Notes: a model not told the origin generated them from the sequence alone. A stretch of DNA of 44,045 nucleotides from Bradyrhizobium genomosp. I (2014) (GCF_000261685.1 NZ_AJQE01000281.1:1-44045); one strand, 5' to 3'; counted from the first letter of the stretch, positions 18,901 through 27,162 are shown. Numbers and translations: made by a program.

Positions 18901-19288
18901 TTTGTATCACGATATCGCAGAGGCCTACATCGGCGACTACCGCCCTACCGACGGCGAGACGAAGTCAAAGGAGATACCAACGATGCATCGCATCGCCGCG
19001 CTAGCTACCTATCAGCATTTACCTGGCCTAGCCGCCTCGTTCAGTCACTTTCAAAGGTTTGAGACAGGGGCCGATCGGTGCGCGAGCTTGGCTCGCGATT
19101 TTGACAAGTTGGACGCCGTTTTCCAGGCGCTAGTCTATGCCAACCATTTTCCAACGCTCGATAATCGACGACAGTTCGTCACTGGCAATAAGGAGCGGAT
19201 CTCAGATCCAGTCCTTCGCGAGATCGCGGATGAGATCTGGCGCCGCATTGAAAAAATGCCATTGAAGTCCACAACCGCCGCCTCCTGA
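15971..19288 (+). CDS. Nucleoside-phosphorylase-like domain fused to a STAND NTPase
   Basis: An 1105-residue protein. Residues 1 to about 285 match the purine-nucleoside-phosphorylase/MTA-SAH-nucleosidase fold: an N-terminal strand DVLILIALTEEAE, the glycine-rich LNVGISGRIKDARVGDVVVP segment and the VAADMES motif that binds ribose in this superfamily. A P-loop NTPase follows with Walker A GRGGGGKT (369-376) and a Walker B-like VIVFLDG strand near 435. From about 550 onward the protein is helical and repeat-like, as in STAND sensors. Such fusions are known conflict-system proteins: the C-terminus would sense, the NTPase oligomerise, and the phosphorylase-like domain act as effector by hydrolysing a nucleoside or nucleotide. 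No clear ribosome site precedes the ATG. It is monocistronic. Confidence 0.82.
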   Translation: MTSPEALDVLILIALTEEAETFHDLPFHKLKEAPRLGIFQYHSFEYEDANGTSRRGALVSVGEIGLRIRDAALRFSEKFSPKLVLNVGISGRIKDARVGDVVVPTHINVIDYRAAAQDDEKNGYEILPGGKPAPVSISAGYVVNSVPFKKKNKLPSIDNFAKRMGYTLTPNERRKLKEWEGVKDLAKTPTVVSGPFAVSNLLIKSARFKEHVLKNADRNYVAADMESGLIADGLLTLTPAPPFYAVRAISDPATTQKPEYDAIGNGLIRRWAMSNALDTVKLLIAEPSLFGDERKLSGVSGVPEDYSPEYPGQRILGAPSTSDFDDRFSNMRITVSKRDHGETVLPIRFSKLLSEILEKPRAGSFLVQGRGGGGKTALLRALQLSVNDAHEAPKTVFLDARKIIKEAGSADAVSVLRRRVDRDAPGLIDTKDNVIVFLDGLIGTDSERPIIEALSQLLARNEPTLVIAFGIDHYELQADSNDYPPTPYLHNRKHDRTVDLKAISVNDDALATAVIGGIVRTSGTSTSESPEAIIAALRTLGFLYLNHFVVSIYLHNAGKMAFEGKNSSAFVIQSMQNLYGDLYGRFTSRQFNLLCVAALRSYCRILVKSAGSPELATAHDRYESDFALFPRIVQTALIAKAVVYILGEFNNPKSSSAIFKSTGINEELFLSLVFGNDVNSAVKDLMADQRVEDAVLSAAHKISDTLEPASLSYALYLFGRARSERGRLRAEKAFDTAAQVLLDPGTISPSEQTKFWRLARRSLYISRSLNGDKKATDSYIAAVISDPYEDRLNRSFHLEYYRDHNATGVTVALDHEDRGGNWRRTRQLLGRRIEAAISSGTTGEYDRICILTYFSLVRYRHELAKLSTEQREQEAGLIKRLMASNVTLGPELSAFLIMVEHALSRELYSSLDAVVELFATKAIPRIGWVDRQMTAEKQVVESVASHAYGAMLLVDLLSERLTPKLDPKETTQIIRILLYHDIAEAYIGDYRPTDGETKSKEIPTMHRIAALATYQHLPGLAASFSHFQRFETGADRCASLARDFDKLDAVFQALVYANHFPTLDNRRQFVTGNKERISDPVLREIADEIWRRIEKMPLKSTTAAS

Positions 19289-19525
19289 TGAACCTTGCAT
19301 GATCCAACGGCATCGCTGTGCCCTTCGAACCCAGGAAGAGGGACTAGCGGCGGCCGGCCAACAACTCTCGCGGATCCGACACCTGATCGCTCCGCCTCCC
19401 TTTTTCAGTCCGATTGGCTGCAGAACGCGTGAACTCGTTCGATACCGCCCGCGACGTCATCCATGCCAAGCAAGCTCTTTACCTAATTCAACTCAACGTC
19501 TAGCTGAAGTATTGGGGGCTGATAC

Positions 19526-20084
19526 ATGCATTGCGATAAAGTCTTTTCGCTATTGCTAGCATTTTCACTTGCGGCCTGCGGAACTCAACTGCCTGACTTG
19601 ACCGGCCAGCAGGCACTTCCTCGGGACCGATTGATCGGCGCAATACACTGCGAACTCGCCGACGCCATCCGGGAACAGCTTCTTCACAGGACCGATCGCC
19701 GTTTCCTGATCGACTGGCAAGCTGCTTACACAATTACACTCAAAGGCAACGAGACCGGCACACTCGCAGCAGATGCCAACAAAATTCCGATTCCCTTCGA
19801 TAGGGTCGATTCAGCCTGAACGTCTCCGACATCGATTTTCGTGCTGCCCCTGCGCCGAGACTTATGCAACTGCAACTCATCCTTTTCTGCGCGGCAACAT
19901 CGGCTTTGGTCAATGGCTGAACGAGGCGCTCGGTACGAGCATCTCGGATGGCTTGATCGCAAACCATCCGGACCGCCTCACCAGTGTCGGAAATACGTTC
20001 CAATTTGTCGTGCTCGCGACGGCAGCAATTTTCGCGATCGTGACGTCGAGGCCAGGCTCGACCACTGCTGGCTTGCCAGGATAA
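19526..20084 (+). pseudogene. Broken lipoprotein gene
   Basis: The first 97 codons encode a lipoprotein signal peptide ending in the lipobox LAAC, followed by a mature part with the IGAIHCELADAI segment, after a GGGGG ribosome site. The frame closes at 19819, but homologous-looking sequence goes on in a second frame (LNVSDIDFRAAP) and then a third (FGQWLNEALG to FQFVVLA), so at least two frameshifts are needed to restore one protein. The intact family looks like a rhizobial outer-membrane lipoprotein of unknown function. A short functional 97-residue product is possible but less likely. Confidence 0.55.
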
Positions 20085-20760
20085 GGCGAAGGCGTCCGTC
20101 CTGGACATGGAAGCAATTGACCGACGAATCCCTGAAACAGAAGCAGCTGAAGCTGAGGGTCAGCTATCGCAAGGCGTACGAGCGCTACCTCAGGCTTGAT
20201 GAATTCGGACCGATCAACAACAAGATGGTGCGCGACATCGAACTCCGCGACCTGGAAAAGGTCCGGAACCAAAACCGCGCCCGGCGAAGGTCAGGCCGAA
20301 CCTGTTCGAGCGCTTTGGAATTCGTCCCTGGAGCCCGCACGATTGCAGGACAACGATGACGACGTTCCTGGATGACCGCAGACTGGGCGGCGCCGCCAGC
20401 GCGATACTTGCCCACAAGCAACCGAACTCGGATTCCAGCCGGGAGGCGCGCGAGAGGCTCGCTCCAGTCATCGAGCAGCACTACAATCTTTCGCAACGCA
20501 TTCGATTGAAGGCTGATGGCCTGGCTCTTTGGGTCAAGGCCGTCCTGAGTGCCACAATCGGGAGCAGAGGCGTTTCCAGGCCGCCTCGCAACGTCGCGCG
20601 GCCGCGTGACCGGGAGGACCTACGTAAAAAGCGCGGAGGAGATCGAGGCATACGCGAGAGTTTCTTCGTGCGTCCGCGCTTTGTCAGCCGGCATTTTTTG
20701 TCCGCCATCGAAAGCCTAAGCGGCGCATTGGCCATTCGGATCGCTCTGCCCGGTGCCCGC
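20085..20760. other. Stretch without a supported gene
   Basis: Open frames of 80-170 codons occur on both strands, including one at 20356-20778 on the plus strand, but they show no known motif, no membrane segment and no good ribosome site. The charged composition (LKQKQLKLRVSYRKAYERYL) near 20130 could be debris of a further gene. No repeats or RNA genes were seen. Confidence 0.4.
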
Positions 20761-22386
20761 TTAGGGCCGCATGCGTGAAGCGAAACGGTGCAGCTCCACC
20801 CGGTCCTGATCGTTGAGATAGAAGCCTCGGGCCGGATATTCGTTCGTGCCGCCCTTTAGGACGCGTCGCTCCTCAATCTGCGAAATGAGATAGGCGAAAG
20901 CCGGATTGAAGCGCCGGAGCGGCCAGCCCGTTTCCTTGTGCAGTTCCTCAACGCCGACGGTTCCCTTCTTGGCCAGAACCGCATCGACGAGAGTCACGAC
21001 GTCGACGGCAGGATCGCCCCCCAAGGCGTAGGGATCGAACGTGATGTAGAGGCTGGCATTGCTGGTCATGCGCGGCAGCCGTTTGGCGACGAACGAGGTT
21101 GTATTGATAAAGTCATCCGTCGACAATTCAGCGACGGCGAAAGCCAGCTCATCAAGCGAGGCATCAGGAAACGCGGCAATCAACTCGTCCTCTGGTATGA
21201 AATCGCTATAGCCGTGGGTCGATTCCTTGGCGATCCACAGACCGATCTTGACCGCGAGCGGTCCTAGCTCGCCAATTTTCACTGCAGCAGTCTCCCTTGT
21301 AGGCGGCGCGACGATGGCTTTCGTCGTCGAATTTTCCACCGGTGGCGGCGAGCCATTGGCCAGCCAGGCGTCCAGACCATTGACGACCATCTGACCAATT
21401 TCAGCGAATTGCAGGATTTCGTCGCCGACGAGCGGCACGGTCTCGCCGAGCCGGGAATCAGCGGCGTGCTCGGCGAAAGCTGCATCCGCAACGCCAAGGT
21501 TGTGCCCGATGACATGGCGCTTTTGAATATTCAGTGTCAAAACCGCAAGCGCGGCCGGCGAGAGCACGGCATAGGGATCGAAATCGAACTCCGCGAAGCG
21601 TTGTTGCCCGCGGCCAATATTCTGAAACGCGTTGCCGACCGTTTTTGCGTCCGGCGAACCAGCTGGTCGAATTGCCACTTTGTGAAGATAGACCGTCTTG
21701 AGCGTCGCTTCGAAGGCGGTCAGCACGTCCTCGTGGGCGTTGCCCAGGAGCCGATAGGCCAACTCGCTCTGGTCCTCGCCAAGGCCGTGGGCCAGTTTGA
21801 CCTGATCCCGCACCAGCATCACTTCGCGGGCGAAATGGAGATGGATGTTCGGGGCGCCGCAATCGGGACAGAACAGCGAAATGGCGAAAACGCCGTAGTC
21901 ACGGCCGCACTCGTCGCAGATCAATTCACGTAGCAAATCGCTGCGCACGAAGCGGGGCACCGGCTTGTGTACGGGCCGGGGACCAGCCTTGATCTTGATC
22001 GATTTGCTTCCCGAAAACTTCCGCCCGAGATCTTCAAACATCCCGTGGATCGCTTCCTGCATGTCTGCGCGCGCCGCATGTTCCACGATCTTTCTCGCGG
22101 CAGCGAGATCGTCAGGATGCGTGAAGTCGTTGTCGGGCGCGACAACGCCGCTGTAGGGGCAAACCGTTTCGGGAACGCCCGGTTGATGCGACATGCGGGG
22201 TGTCATCGCCTCCGGCAACGAGAAGCCCTCGACTCGACTGCCCATGACGAAATGGCGCGGGTGCGCGTGTTCGTTGGGCGAGTATCGATACACCCGGCCG
22301 TCCGGCGTTTGCGGCAAGGGAATTCCGAGCTGCATGGTGCTACCCGATTTGCCCCGCTGGTACTTTTCAAGATTCCGAAATCTCAC
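20761..22386 (-). CDS. Zinc-ribbon protein with a HEPN-like RNase motif
   Basis: A 541-residue protein. C157/C160 and C173/C176 form a zinc ribbon. Residues about 205-310 are helical and carry R290-x4-H295 within QKRHVIGHNLGV, which is the catalytic signature of HEPN-type ribonucleases and resembles HEPN domains with a following GVxD segment. The C-terminal 170 residues look like a winged-helix or other small alpha/beta module. The start is GTG at 22386 with GAGGGA about 9 bases upstream; an ATG at 22335 is an alternative. The gene is alone on its strand between a pseudogene and an AbiE locus, so it may be a stand-alone abortive-infection or stress RNase. The HEPN call rests on one motif. Confidence 0.6.
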   Translation of the reverse strand: MRFRNLEKYQRGKSGSTMQLGIPLPQTPDGRVYRYSPNEHAHPRHFVMGSRVEGFSLPEAMTPRMSHQPGVPETVCPYSGVVAPDNDFTHPDDLAAARKIVEHAARADMQEAIHGMFEDLGRKFSGSKSIKIKAGPRPVHKPVPRFVRSDLLRELICDECGRDYGVFAISLFCPDCGAPNIHLHFAREVMLVRDQVKLAHGLGEDQSELAYRLLGNAHEDVLTAFEATLKTVYLHKVAIRPAGSPDAKTVGNAFQNIGRGQQRFAEFDFDPYAVLSPAALAVLTLNIQKRHVIGHNLGVADAAFAEHAADSRLGETVPLVGDEILQFAEIGQMVVNGLDAWLANGSPPPVENSTTKAIVAPPTRETAAVKIGELGPLAVKIGLWIAKESTHGYSDFIPEDELIAAFPDASLDELAFAVAELSTDDFINTTSFVAKRLPRMTSNASLYITFDPYALGGDPAVDVVTLVDAVLAKKGTVGVEELHKETGWPLRRFNPAFAYLISQIEERRVLKGGTNEYPARGFYLNDQDRVELHRFASRMRP

Positions 22387-22561
22387 AGTCAGGCATCCCT
22401 CGAGATATTAGGGTTACGGCGAATCTGTTCTCGATATCCAGCCTACCAGGCTCGTTGGCCGTTTTGGCTATCCGAATTACGGTGTGGATATCGCGATCAG
22501 GCGGTTGCGGAGCCGGTAGTTCAGCACGCGATTGGCAGCGGTTTTTTAACCGGCTGGCGTG

Positions 22562-22738
22562 ATGCCGATGATCGGCATGGGCATGATCATCCAGCAGGTG
22601 CTGCTGGCGATCAAGGTGATCACGGTAATCACGGGAACGGCAATGCTCACGCTGCTGGTGCTGCTGGTGCTGCTAGTGTCGATGACGATGATCGGCGTCA
22701 TTAGCAGCACCATGGTCGACCCAGCTAGGTCTCCCTAG
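22562..22738 (+). CDS. Possible 58-residue hydrophobic peptide
   Basis: An ATG-started frame of 58 codons encodes two strongly hydrophobic stretches rich in Val, Leu, Ile and Met, including a GCTGCTGGT-like triplet repeat that reads LLVLLVLLV. This would be a membrane peptide. There is no ribosome site and the hydrophobicity partly follows from the repeat; the opposite strand is also hydrophobic. Its end overlaps the 3' end of the AbiEii pseudogene. Weakly supported. Confidence 0.2.
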   Translation: MPMIGMGMIIQQVLLAIKVITVITGTAMLTLLVLLVLLVSMTMIGVISSTMVDPARSP

Positions 22739-23607
22739 CCCCGTCCTTCAGGGTGCGAGCTTCCTCTGCGCGCGACATCAGAAACTCCGCGAGCGTCTTT
22801 GCCACATCCTTCAGCGGGCCGGGTCGACCGCGACCTGCTTAGTGAACGCCGCCCACTGATCCTTTTTGCCGGCGTCCTCGGTGAAGGCCGCGGTGAACGC
22901 GTCCGGCAATGCGGTCGGAATCTCGGTCTTGCGGCAAGTGAACGTCGCCTTGATGGCGCGGGCTAGGGCGTCGTCGTCGAACTTGTAGGAGCGGATCAAC
23001 ACCCAGACGTCGTAGAAGTCCTTTAGTCGGCTATTCGCGAGGCCAAGCGCGACCATCGCCTGGAACTTCTCGGCAATGACGGTCTCGCGCGGATAGGAAC
23101 GCAGCTTCGGCGCCGGGAAATCCAGCAGGACCGGCAGGTCGGTCTCCTGCACGCCGGGCTCGATGGCGTCGCCGAACGCGATGTCGATCACGACGCGAAC
23201 GCGGGCGTTATCGACCGCTGCATTGCTCTTGATCCGGACGCCGCCGTATTCGTTTTCGTCGCGGATGCGGTCGACGGTGAAGCTGGCCGGTCGAAGATGA
23301 CGCCGTCGGCTGTGTCGACGGCGGCGATCTCCTTGAAGATTGCCAACAGCGCGTCGGGGTCGGGATTGCCCGAGCCGAGAAGATCGAGGTCGGGCGTTGG
23401 CCGGAACTGGTTGTCGACCCAGGTCGCAAGCAGCATCGCGCCCTTAAGGACGAAGCGGTTACGGTAATCCGTCGAGCCAAGGCGATATAGCAGCCGTTCA
23501 AGCACATAGCGGGTAAGGAGAAGGTCGAACGGCTGGTTACGCTCCTTGGAAAGCGTGAGCAGCCGCGCACGAACCGAGGCCGCGACATGCTTGGGTGGGT
23601 TAGCCAT
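22725..23607 (-). pseudogene. AbiEii-type toxin (nucleotidyltransferase), frameshifted
   Basis: Reading across frames gives a protein of about 290 residues typical of AbiEii toxins: FVLKGAMLLATW and TPDLDLLGSG mark the nucleotidyltransferase core, RETVIAEKFQAMV and the DFYDVW segment the middle, and FLMSRAEEA the tail. Two breaks interrupt it: one base appears missing near 23286-23292 (FD-PASF becomes FDRPAS), and a second shift lies near 22812-22824 just before PLKDVAKTLAEF. Its start overlaps the antitoxin stop by 8 bases. The toxin is therefore probably inactive, unless these are sequencing errors. Confidence 0.75.
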
Positions 23608-24244
23608 TGGCGATCATCGCGTCCATATAAGGCTGCATGGCCTTCCAGACCCCGGCCTTGCGCGCGAAATCCGCTATCTCCGAAGGCTTCGCCTTGGGGG
23701 TTCGCAGGGCCTCACGCATGCCTTCAAGCGCGAGGTTGAGGCCGGTACTATGACGATAGCGTGTCCCGGCGCTGCGTCGGTAGCGAAAAAGATCGACGAC
23801 GGTCTTGGCGGGGCTGAAGATCTTCACCGCGCAACCTTCGATCGTATGGGTCTCGACACCCTCCTGAAGGCGTTCCGAGCTGAAGCGAACGAACTGCATG
23901 GGCGGATTGGTTGGACGGGGCTGGCGGTCTTTGGGACCGATGGCGAGCCAGACCATCGAAGGAATGGTGTCGGTCAGCTCATGGAAGGCGAGGGCCGAGG
24001 TTAGCGCGACGACCCCTTTGGGCACGCGCTTGGCGGCTTCTGCGAGGGAATGATGCGTGTCGATGGGCGCATCGGGCAGTTGGTAGAGGCCGCGTCCGAG
24101 CTGGACAACGAGGCCCTTTTCCTTCATGCGCGCGATAGTCGCGGCGGTGACGCCAGCCGTGGCAAGCTCGGAGGGGCGCGCGATGCCGCGCGCCTTGAGG
24201 AGTTCGATGGCACGGGCCTGTTGTGTCGAAATTGACTTGGCCAC
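23600..24244 (-). CDS. AbiEi-type antitoxin (winged-helix, DNA-binding)
   Basis: A 214-residue protein. The first 70 residues form a winged helix (QQARAIELLKARGIARPSEL, then the GLVVQLGRGLYQLP wing), and the rest is the AbiEi C-terminal antitoxin domain with the PAKTVVDLFRYR segment. AbiE antitoxins neutralise the AbiEii nucleotidyltransferase and repress their own promoter. The gene sits upstream of the toxin with an 8-base overlap (ATGGCTAA), as usual. The start codon is GTG with no strong ribosome site. The protein is intact even though its toxin partner is frameshifted. Confidence 0.85.
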   Translation of the reverse strand: MAKSISTQQARAIELLKARGIARPSELATAGVTAATIARMKEKGLVVQLGRGLYQLPDAPIDTHHSLAEAAKRVPKGVVALTSALAFHELTDTIPSMVWLAIGPKDRQPRPTNPPMQFVRFSSERLQEGVETHTIEGCAVKIFSPAKTVVDLFRYRRSAGTRYRHSTGLNLALEGMREALRTPKAKPSEIADFARKAGVWKAMQPYMDAMIANG

Positions 24245-24264
24245 GGCTTTGATCTTATTTGTCG

Positions 24265-24283
24265 GATATACTTACTATATATC
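24265..24283 (-). promoter_or_regulatory. AT-rich leader with inverted repeat, candidate AbiEi operator
   Basis: GATATA (24265-24270) and TATATC (24278-24283) form an inverted repeat with a 7-base spacer, inside an AT-rich segment about 20-40 bases upstream of the antitoxin start. This is where an autoregulated AbiE promoter is expected. The arms are short and AT-rich, so chance is possible. Confidence 0.35.
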
Positions 24284-24854
24284 ATACATTCCATATCATT
24301 CCCGCCCCTCGCTAGCAACAGGTAAACAACCCAGTTCCCAGGTATGTATTCAATTCGACCTCGCATCCCAACAACTGCGGCATCGAGGAAATCATCGTCG
24401 GTCCCGCCCTCGGGCCACAGCAGGTTTGGGCGGTGGAGGCAATTTTGGCGACCCATCTAGATGCGCCTTGCCATTAAACGATCGGCGATACCGTATGTCG
24501 CGGACTGAAGGCCCCGCGCGCCTGATATGCTTCACCAACTTAGAGCCCGAAGGCGGGCAGAGTCTGCGACCGGAACGCAACAATCGTTACAATTTATGAT
24601 TGTCTCAGCTCTAAAGCTTGCGCCTGCGATCGGCCCGGTCGAGGCACGGCTGAGTCGGTAACCTGCCGAGCATGCTCCACATCTTTCCCAACTAACCGGC
24701 GGCGATCCGATAGGGCACCGATCGTGGCGTCGTCTCGTCGGAGACTATTCGGCAGGCGCATTTGATTGACATCGATCACATTCGCACTCGGCGGAGCCAA
24801 TTAGGTGATCTGCACGATAACTGATCGAGCTCAGCGCATGAACTCCGACCATCT
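24284..24854. other. Intergenic stretch between the two AbiE loci
   Basis: No gene supported. Small open frames lack motifs and ribosome sites. I see no RNA gene or repeat beyond the AT-rich leader at its left edge. Confidence 0.45.
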
Positions 24855-25880
24855 CTAGATTTTCAAGGCTGGTCTGTTCGCGCGGCTTTCGATGTCCGCA
24901 CACCGTTGCATTAGCGTATCAAAGATCTCTGGCTCATCCAGCAAGAGGCCGTCGTCGACCATGTGTTGATAGTCCTGTTCCAAAACGGCTCGCGCTTCCC
25001 CTTCAGGGACGAGCTTCAATGCACCATTGACTACCTTGTGATAGTCAATCATCGCACCGGCAAGGTCCTTTTCAGAGAAGAACCATGTTTTATGCTCTGC
25101 CACCGTGTTAGCCAGTTCTCGGTCTTTTAATGCGGCGTCCGCGATCCCCGCGTCATCCAGCCTCACCAGATCGTACCAGTGGCGAGCAAAACGCTCGCCT
25201 CGCAGTTTGCCCTGGACACAAAAAACATGGATGGCGGTCGCCTTCTCCCAGAAGGTGCGCTCCGCTTTCATGGTTTTCGGCCGGGCAGTGGGAAACTCGA
25301 GAGTTTCAAGATACTGGGCCGCGTCGCAAACCACGTCGTGAAGCTCGCTCGGCTCGCCGGTGGATCTTGCGCCGAATTCAAGCATGACGGCGGGGCTCAC
25401 ATAGCCATTGCCCGTCTCCAAGGGAGCGTATCGGACGAAGATTTTGTCATCATCGGCTTCCGCCTTTGCACTCAGCTTGTCGTTTTCCAGACACTGATTG
25501 ATAACGGGAAGCGCCTTTTCTTTCACCCAAATTGGAAGTCGCTCTCGGACCTGGTCGCTCCATTTTTTGCCCTGGCTTCGGGTCTGAGGGACAGGATTGC
25601 TCTCGCTTGTTTTCACGAGATCAGGGGCTATTGCCCGAATATCGTAGGTAAGGTCGACGTCCTCTGAGAAGCGGCGGATCGCGCCGTACGCCTTGGAAAG
25701 GGACGTTCCGCCCTTGAAAACGAGGTGCTCTCCCAGTGGAGAGGAAAAGAGTGCGTTCAAGCACCAAACAACCCAGACATCTTTCTCAAGGAGATGTGCC
25801 GGACGTCCTGAATTGGAAGCAGCAACGCCGAGCGCCTCTCGGCGCTCGGCGTCAGACAGGTTTAGGAACCTGTCAGACAT
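24855..25880 (-). CDS. AbiEii/AbiGii-type toxin, nucleotidyltransferase fold (second locus)
   Basis: A 341-residue intact protein. FKGGTSLSKAYGAIRRFSEDVDL contains the GG-T/S motif and the D-x-D metal pair of AbiEii nucleotidyltransferases, which act on tRNA or another RNA acceptor in studied members. The segment EKATAIHVF and HWYDLVRL are also typical of the family. It overlaps the upstream antitoxin gene by 8 bases (ATGTCTGA). Length is in the normal range. It is distinct in sequence from the broken AbiEii at 22725-23607, so the two loci are not a recent duplication. Confidence 0.85.
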   Translation of the reverse strand: MSDRFLNLSDAERREALGVAASNSGRPAHLLEKDVWVVWCLNALFSSPLGEHLVFKGGTSLSKAYGAIRRFSEDVDLTYDIRAIAPDLVKTSESNPVPQTRSQGKKWSDQVRERLPIWVKEKALPVINQCLENDKLSAKAEADDDKIFVRYAPLETGNGYVSPAVMLEFGARSTGEPSELHDVVCDAAQYLETLEFPTARPKTMKAERTFWEKATAIHVFCVQGKLRGERFARHWYDLVRLDDAGIADAALKDRELANTVAEHKTWFFSEKDLAGAMIDYHKVVNGALKLVPEGEARAVLEQDYQHMVDDGLLLDEPEIFDTLMQRCADIESRANRPALKI

Positions 25881-26463
25881 GCAGTTCGCTTACCGGCCTG
25901 GCAAGCCAAGTCGGCAATGAAGACGCCGCGGACTTAAGTTCCCTCACTTCGGTCGGTGTCAGTTTCTGACTGACCGACCGCAATGCTCGTTCTGCCGTCT
26001 TGGGACCAAGCCAGGCAAGCGCACGCACCACCTCACCAGCACGACGGTTCGCCAGCGTAAGCTGCCAAAGCGGCGCATGCTTGAGCTGGACAACTTGCTT
26101 GCCAAGGTGGAGCTCGCGGGAAGGACCAGAGGTAAGGTAAACCTGACGGACAGGTACCTGCGTTGTCAAACCAAGATGGTTGGCCGCCGCCGCGCCGCTA
26201 GAAACAATGGTCTCACCGCTGCGAGCCTTGGTTTCCTCAACGACTTTTTCGACCGACGGAGCTCTAACCCCGAAACGGCTTTCGACCGGACGCAGATACA
26301 CCCCTCGCCCCGCGCGCAGGAGCTTTCCTCGCTCGGCAAGACGCGAAAGGGCCTGATCGACAGCAGCACGCTTTCCAAGGTGCAAAAGCGCCTTGGCAGC
26401 AATCGGTGCGCCTTCGGGCAGTTCTTTGGTGACTTCCAAAATCCGGGTGCTAAGGGCGATCAT
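25873..26463 (-). CDS. DUF6088/AbiEi-like antitoxin
   Basis: A 196-residue protein paired with the toxin downstream. The N-terminal part (AAVDQALSRLAERGKLLRAGRGVYLRP) is a winged helix, and the middle (SSGAAAANHLGLTTQVPVRQVYLTSGPSR) is typical of the DUF6088/AbiEi group. I place the start at the ATG at 26463 because GGAG lies 8 bases upstream; a GTG at 26472 overlaps that ribosome site. An inverted repeat immediately upstream fits autoregulation. Confidence 0.82.
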   Translation of the reverse strand: MIALSTRILEVTKELPEGAPIAAKALLHLGKRAAVDQALSRLAERGKLLRAGRGVYLRPVESRFGVRAPSVEKVVEETKARSGETIVSSGAAAANHLGLTTQVPVRQVYLTSGPSRELHLGKQVVQLKHAPLWQLTLANRRAGEVVRALAWLGPKTAERALRSVSQKLTPTEVRELKSAASSLPTWLARPVSELHV

Positions 26464-26476
26464 GGCTCTCACTCCA

Positions 26477-26506
26477 GTGTCAGAAACATAGGAGAACTTC
26501 TGACAC
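26477..26506 (-). promoter_or_regulatory. Perfect inverted repeat, likely operator of the DUF6088/AbiEii pair
   Basis: GTGTCAGAA (26477-26485) and TTCTGACAC (26498-26506) are perfect inverted arms of 9 bases with a 12-base spacer, so the arm centres are 21 bases or two helical turns apart. The site lies 13 bases upstream of the antitoxin start codon, overlapping where the promoter should be. This geometry suits a dimeric winged-helix repressor, most likely the antitoxin itself. Confidence 0.65.
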
Positions 26507-26686
26507 CCCGCAAGAGCTAGATTTCAAAAAGGTTTCGACGTCAAATCAAGGATTTACCCTAATTGAGACCGATTCGGACCTTTTTTTGGAGGCAAAAAGG
26601 CGGTTCCTGCCCTCCCCGTCCAACGTGCTGGGGCCGGGACCATTCAGAACGGCCTGGTTATCGGCGGAGCAACCGCAATCGCTTCC

Positions 26687-27151
26687 CTATGATAGGAACT
26701 GCCGACCTTCAACGAGGATTGCCCGCCTCCCACCCACGAAGATCTCCAGATCCCGGGAAAACAGGCAGACGAGATCGACACCGCGGCTCAGCGACAACGA
26801 AATTGCGCTGTTGTAAGCCGCGCCCCTGTTTGCCTCTGCCGCACCAGATGCTGTTGTCGCGACAATGCGGTAAGACCAGCCCGCGCACTTATAGGAGCTG
26901 GACTTCCTCGATCGGCCGAACGCAACCGCTCCATCGTGGGCGCTCTCGTTATCCGCCATCGCTTGCCGAACCCGGCTGCCAAAGTCCTCGCCAAAGACAA
27001 AGCCTCCACTCAGCATCGGAACGCGAAGCATCGAAACACAATCCGGCGGCTCTTCGCTTCCGGTGAAGAACACGACCAGCAAAGGGTAGCGAGGAAGACC
27101 TTCAGAATGTACTTTCCGAAGCAGCGCTTCGATATCCATTTCCTCAGACAT
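26687..27151 (-). CDS. Diverged DisA_N/DAC-like (diadenylate cyclase fold) protein
   Basis: A 154-residue protein. The segment AHDGAVAFGRSR aligns with the HDGAV motif of diadenylate cyclases, and EANRGAAYNSAISLSLSRGV followed by DLVCLFSRDLEIFVGG aligns with the RHRAA-GIS region and the closing strands of that fold. The second catalytic motif, RHR, appears as NRG, so either the activity has changed or the domain only binds nucleotide. No membrane segment or DisA DNA-binding part is present. The gene is head-to-head with a Cap15-like effector gene, the two start codons 11 bases apart, which suggests a nucleotide-signal/effector pair. The start ATG at 27151 has a poor ribosome site; another ATG is at 27139. 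The fold call is by eye and moderate. Confidence 0.5.
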   Translation of the reverse strand: MSEEMDIEALLRKVHSEGLPRYPLLVVFFTGSEEPPDCVSMLRVPMLSGGFVFGEDFGSRVRQAMADNESAHDGAVAFGRSRKSSSYKCAGWSYRIVATTASGAAEANRGAAYNSAISLSLSRGVDLVCLFSRDLEIFVGGRRAILVEGRQFLS

Positions 27152-27162
27152 TTGCTTCGGAC

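Noticed and set aside
20356..20778. 140-codon open frame on the plus strand
   Set aside because: No motif, unusual Arg-rich composition, no clear ribosome site, and it runs into the convergent HEPN-like gene.
21967..22704. 245-codon plus-strand frame ending in a Gly/His/Asp-rich tail
   Set aside because: Most of it is antisense to the well-supported HEPN-like gene, and the tail simply reflects the local triplet repeat.
26687..27151. mCpol (minimal CRISPR polymerase) as the partner of the Cap15-like gene
   Set aside because: No GGDD palm motif is present; the HDGA pattern fits a DAC-like fold better.
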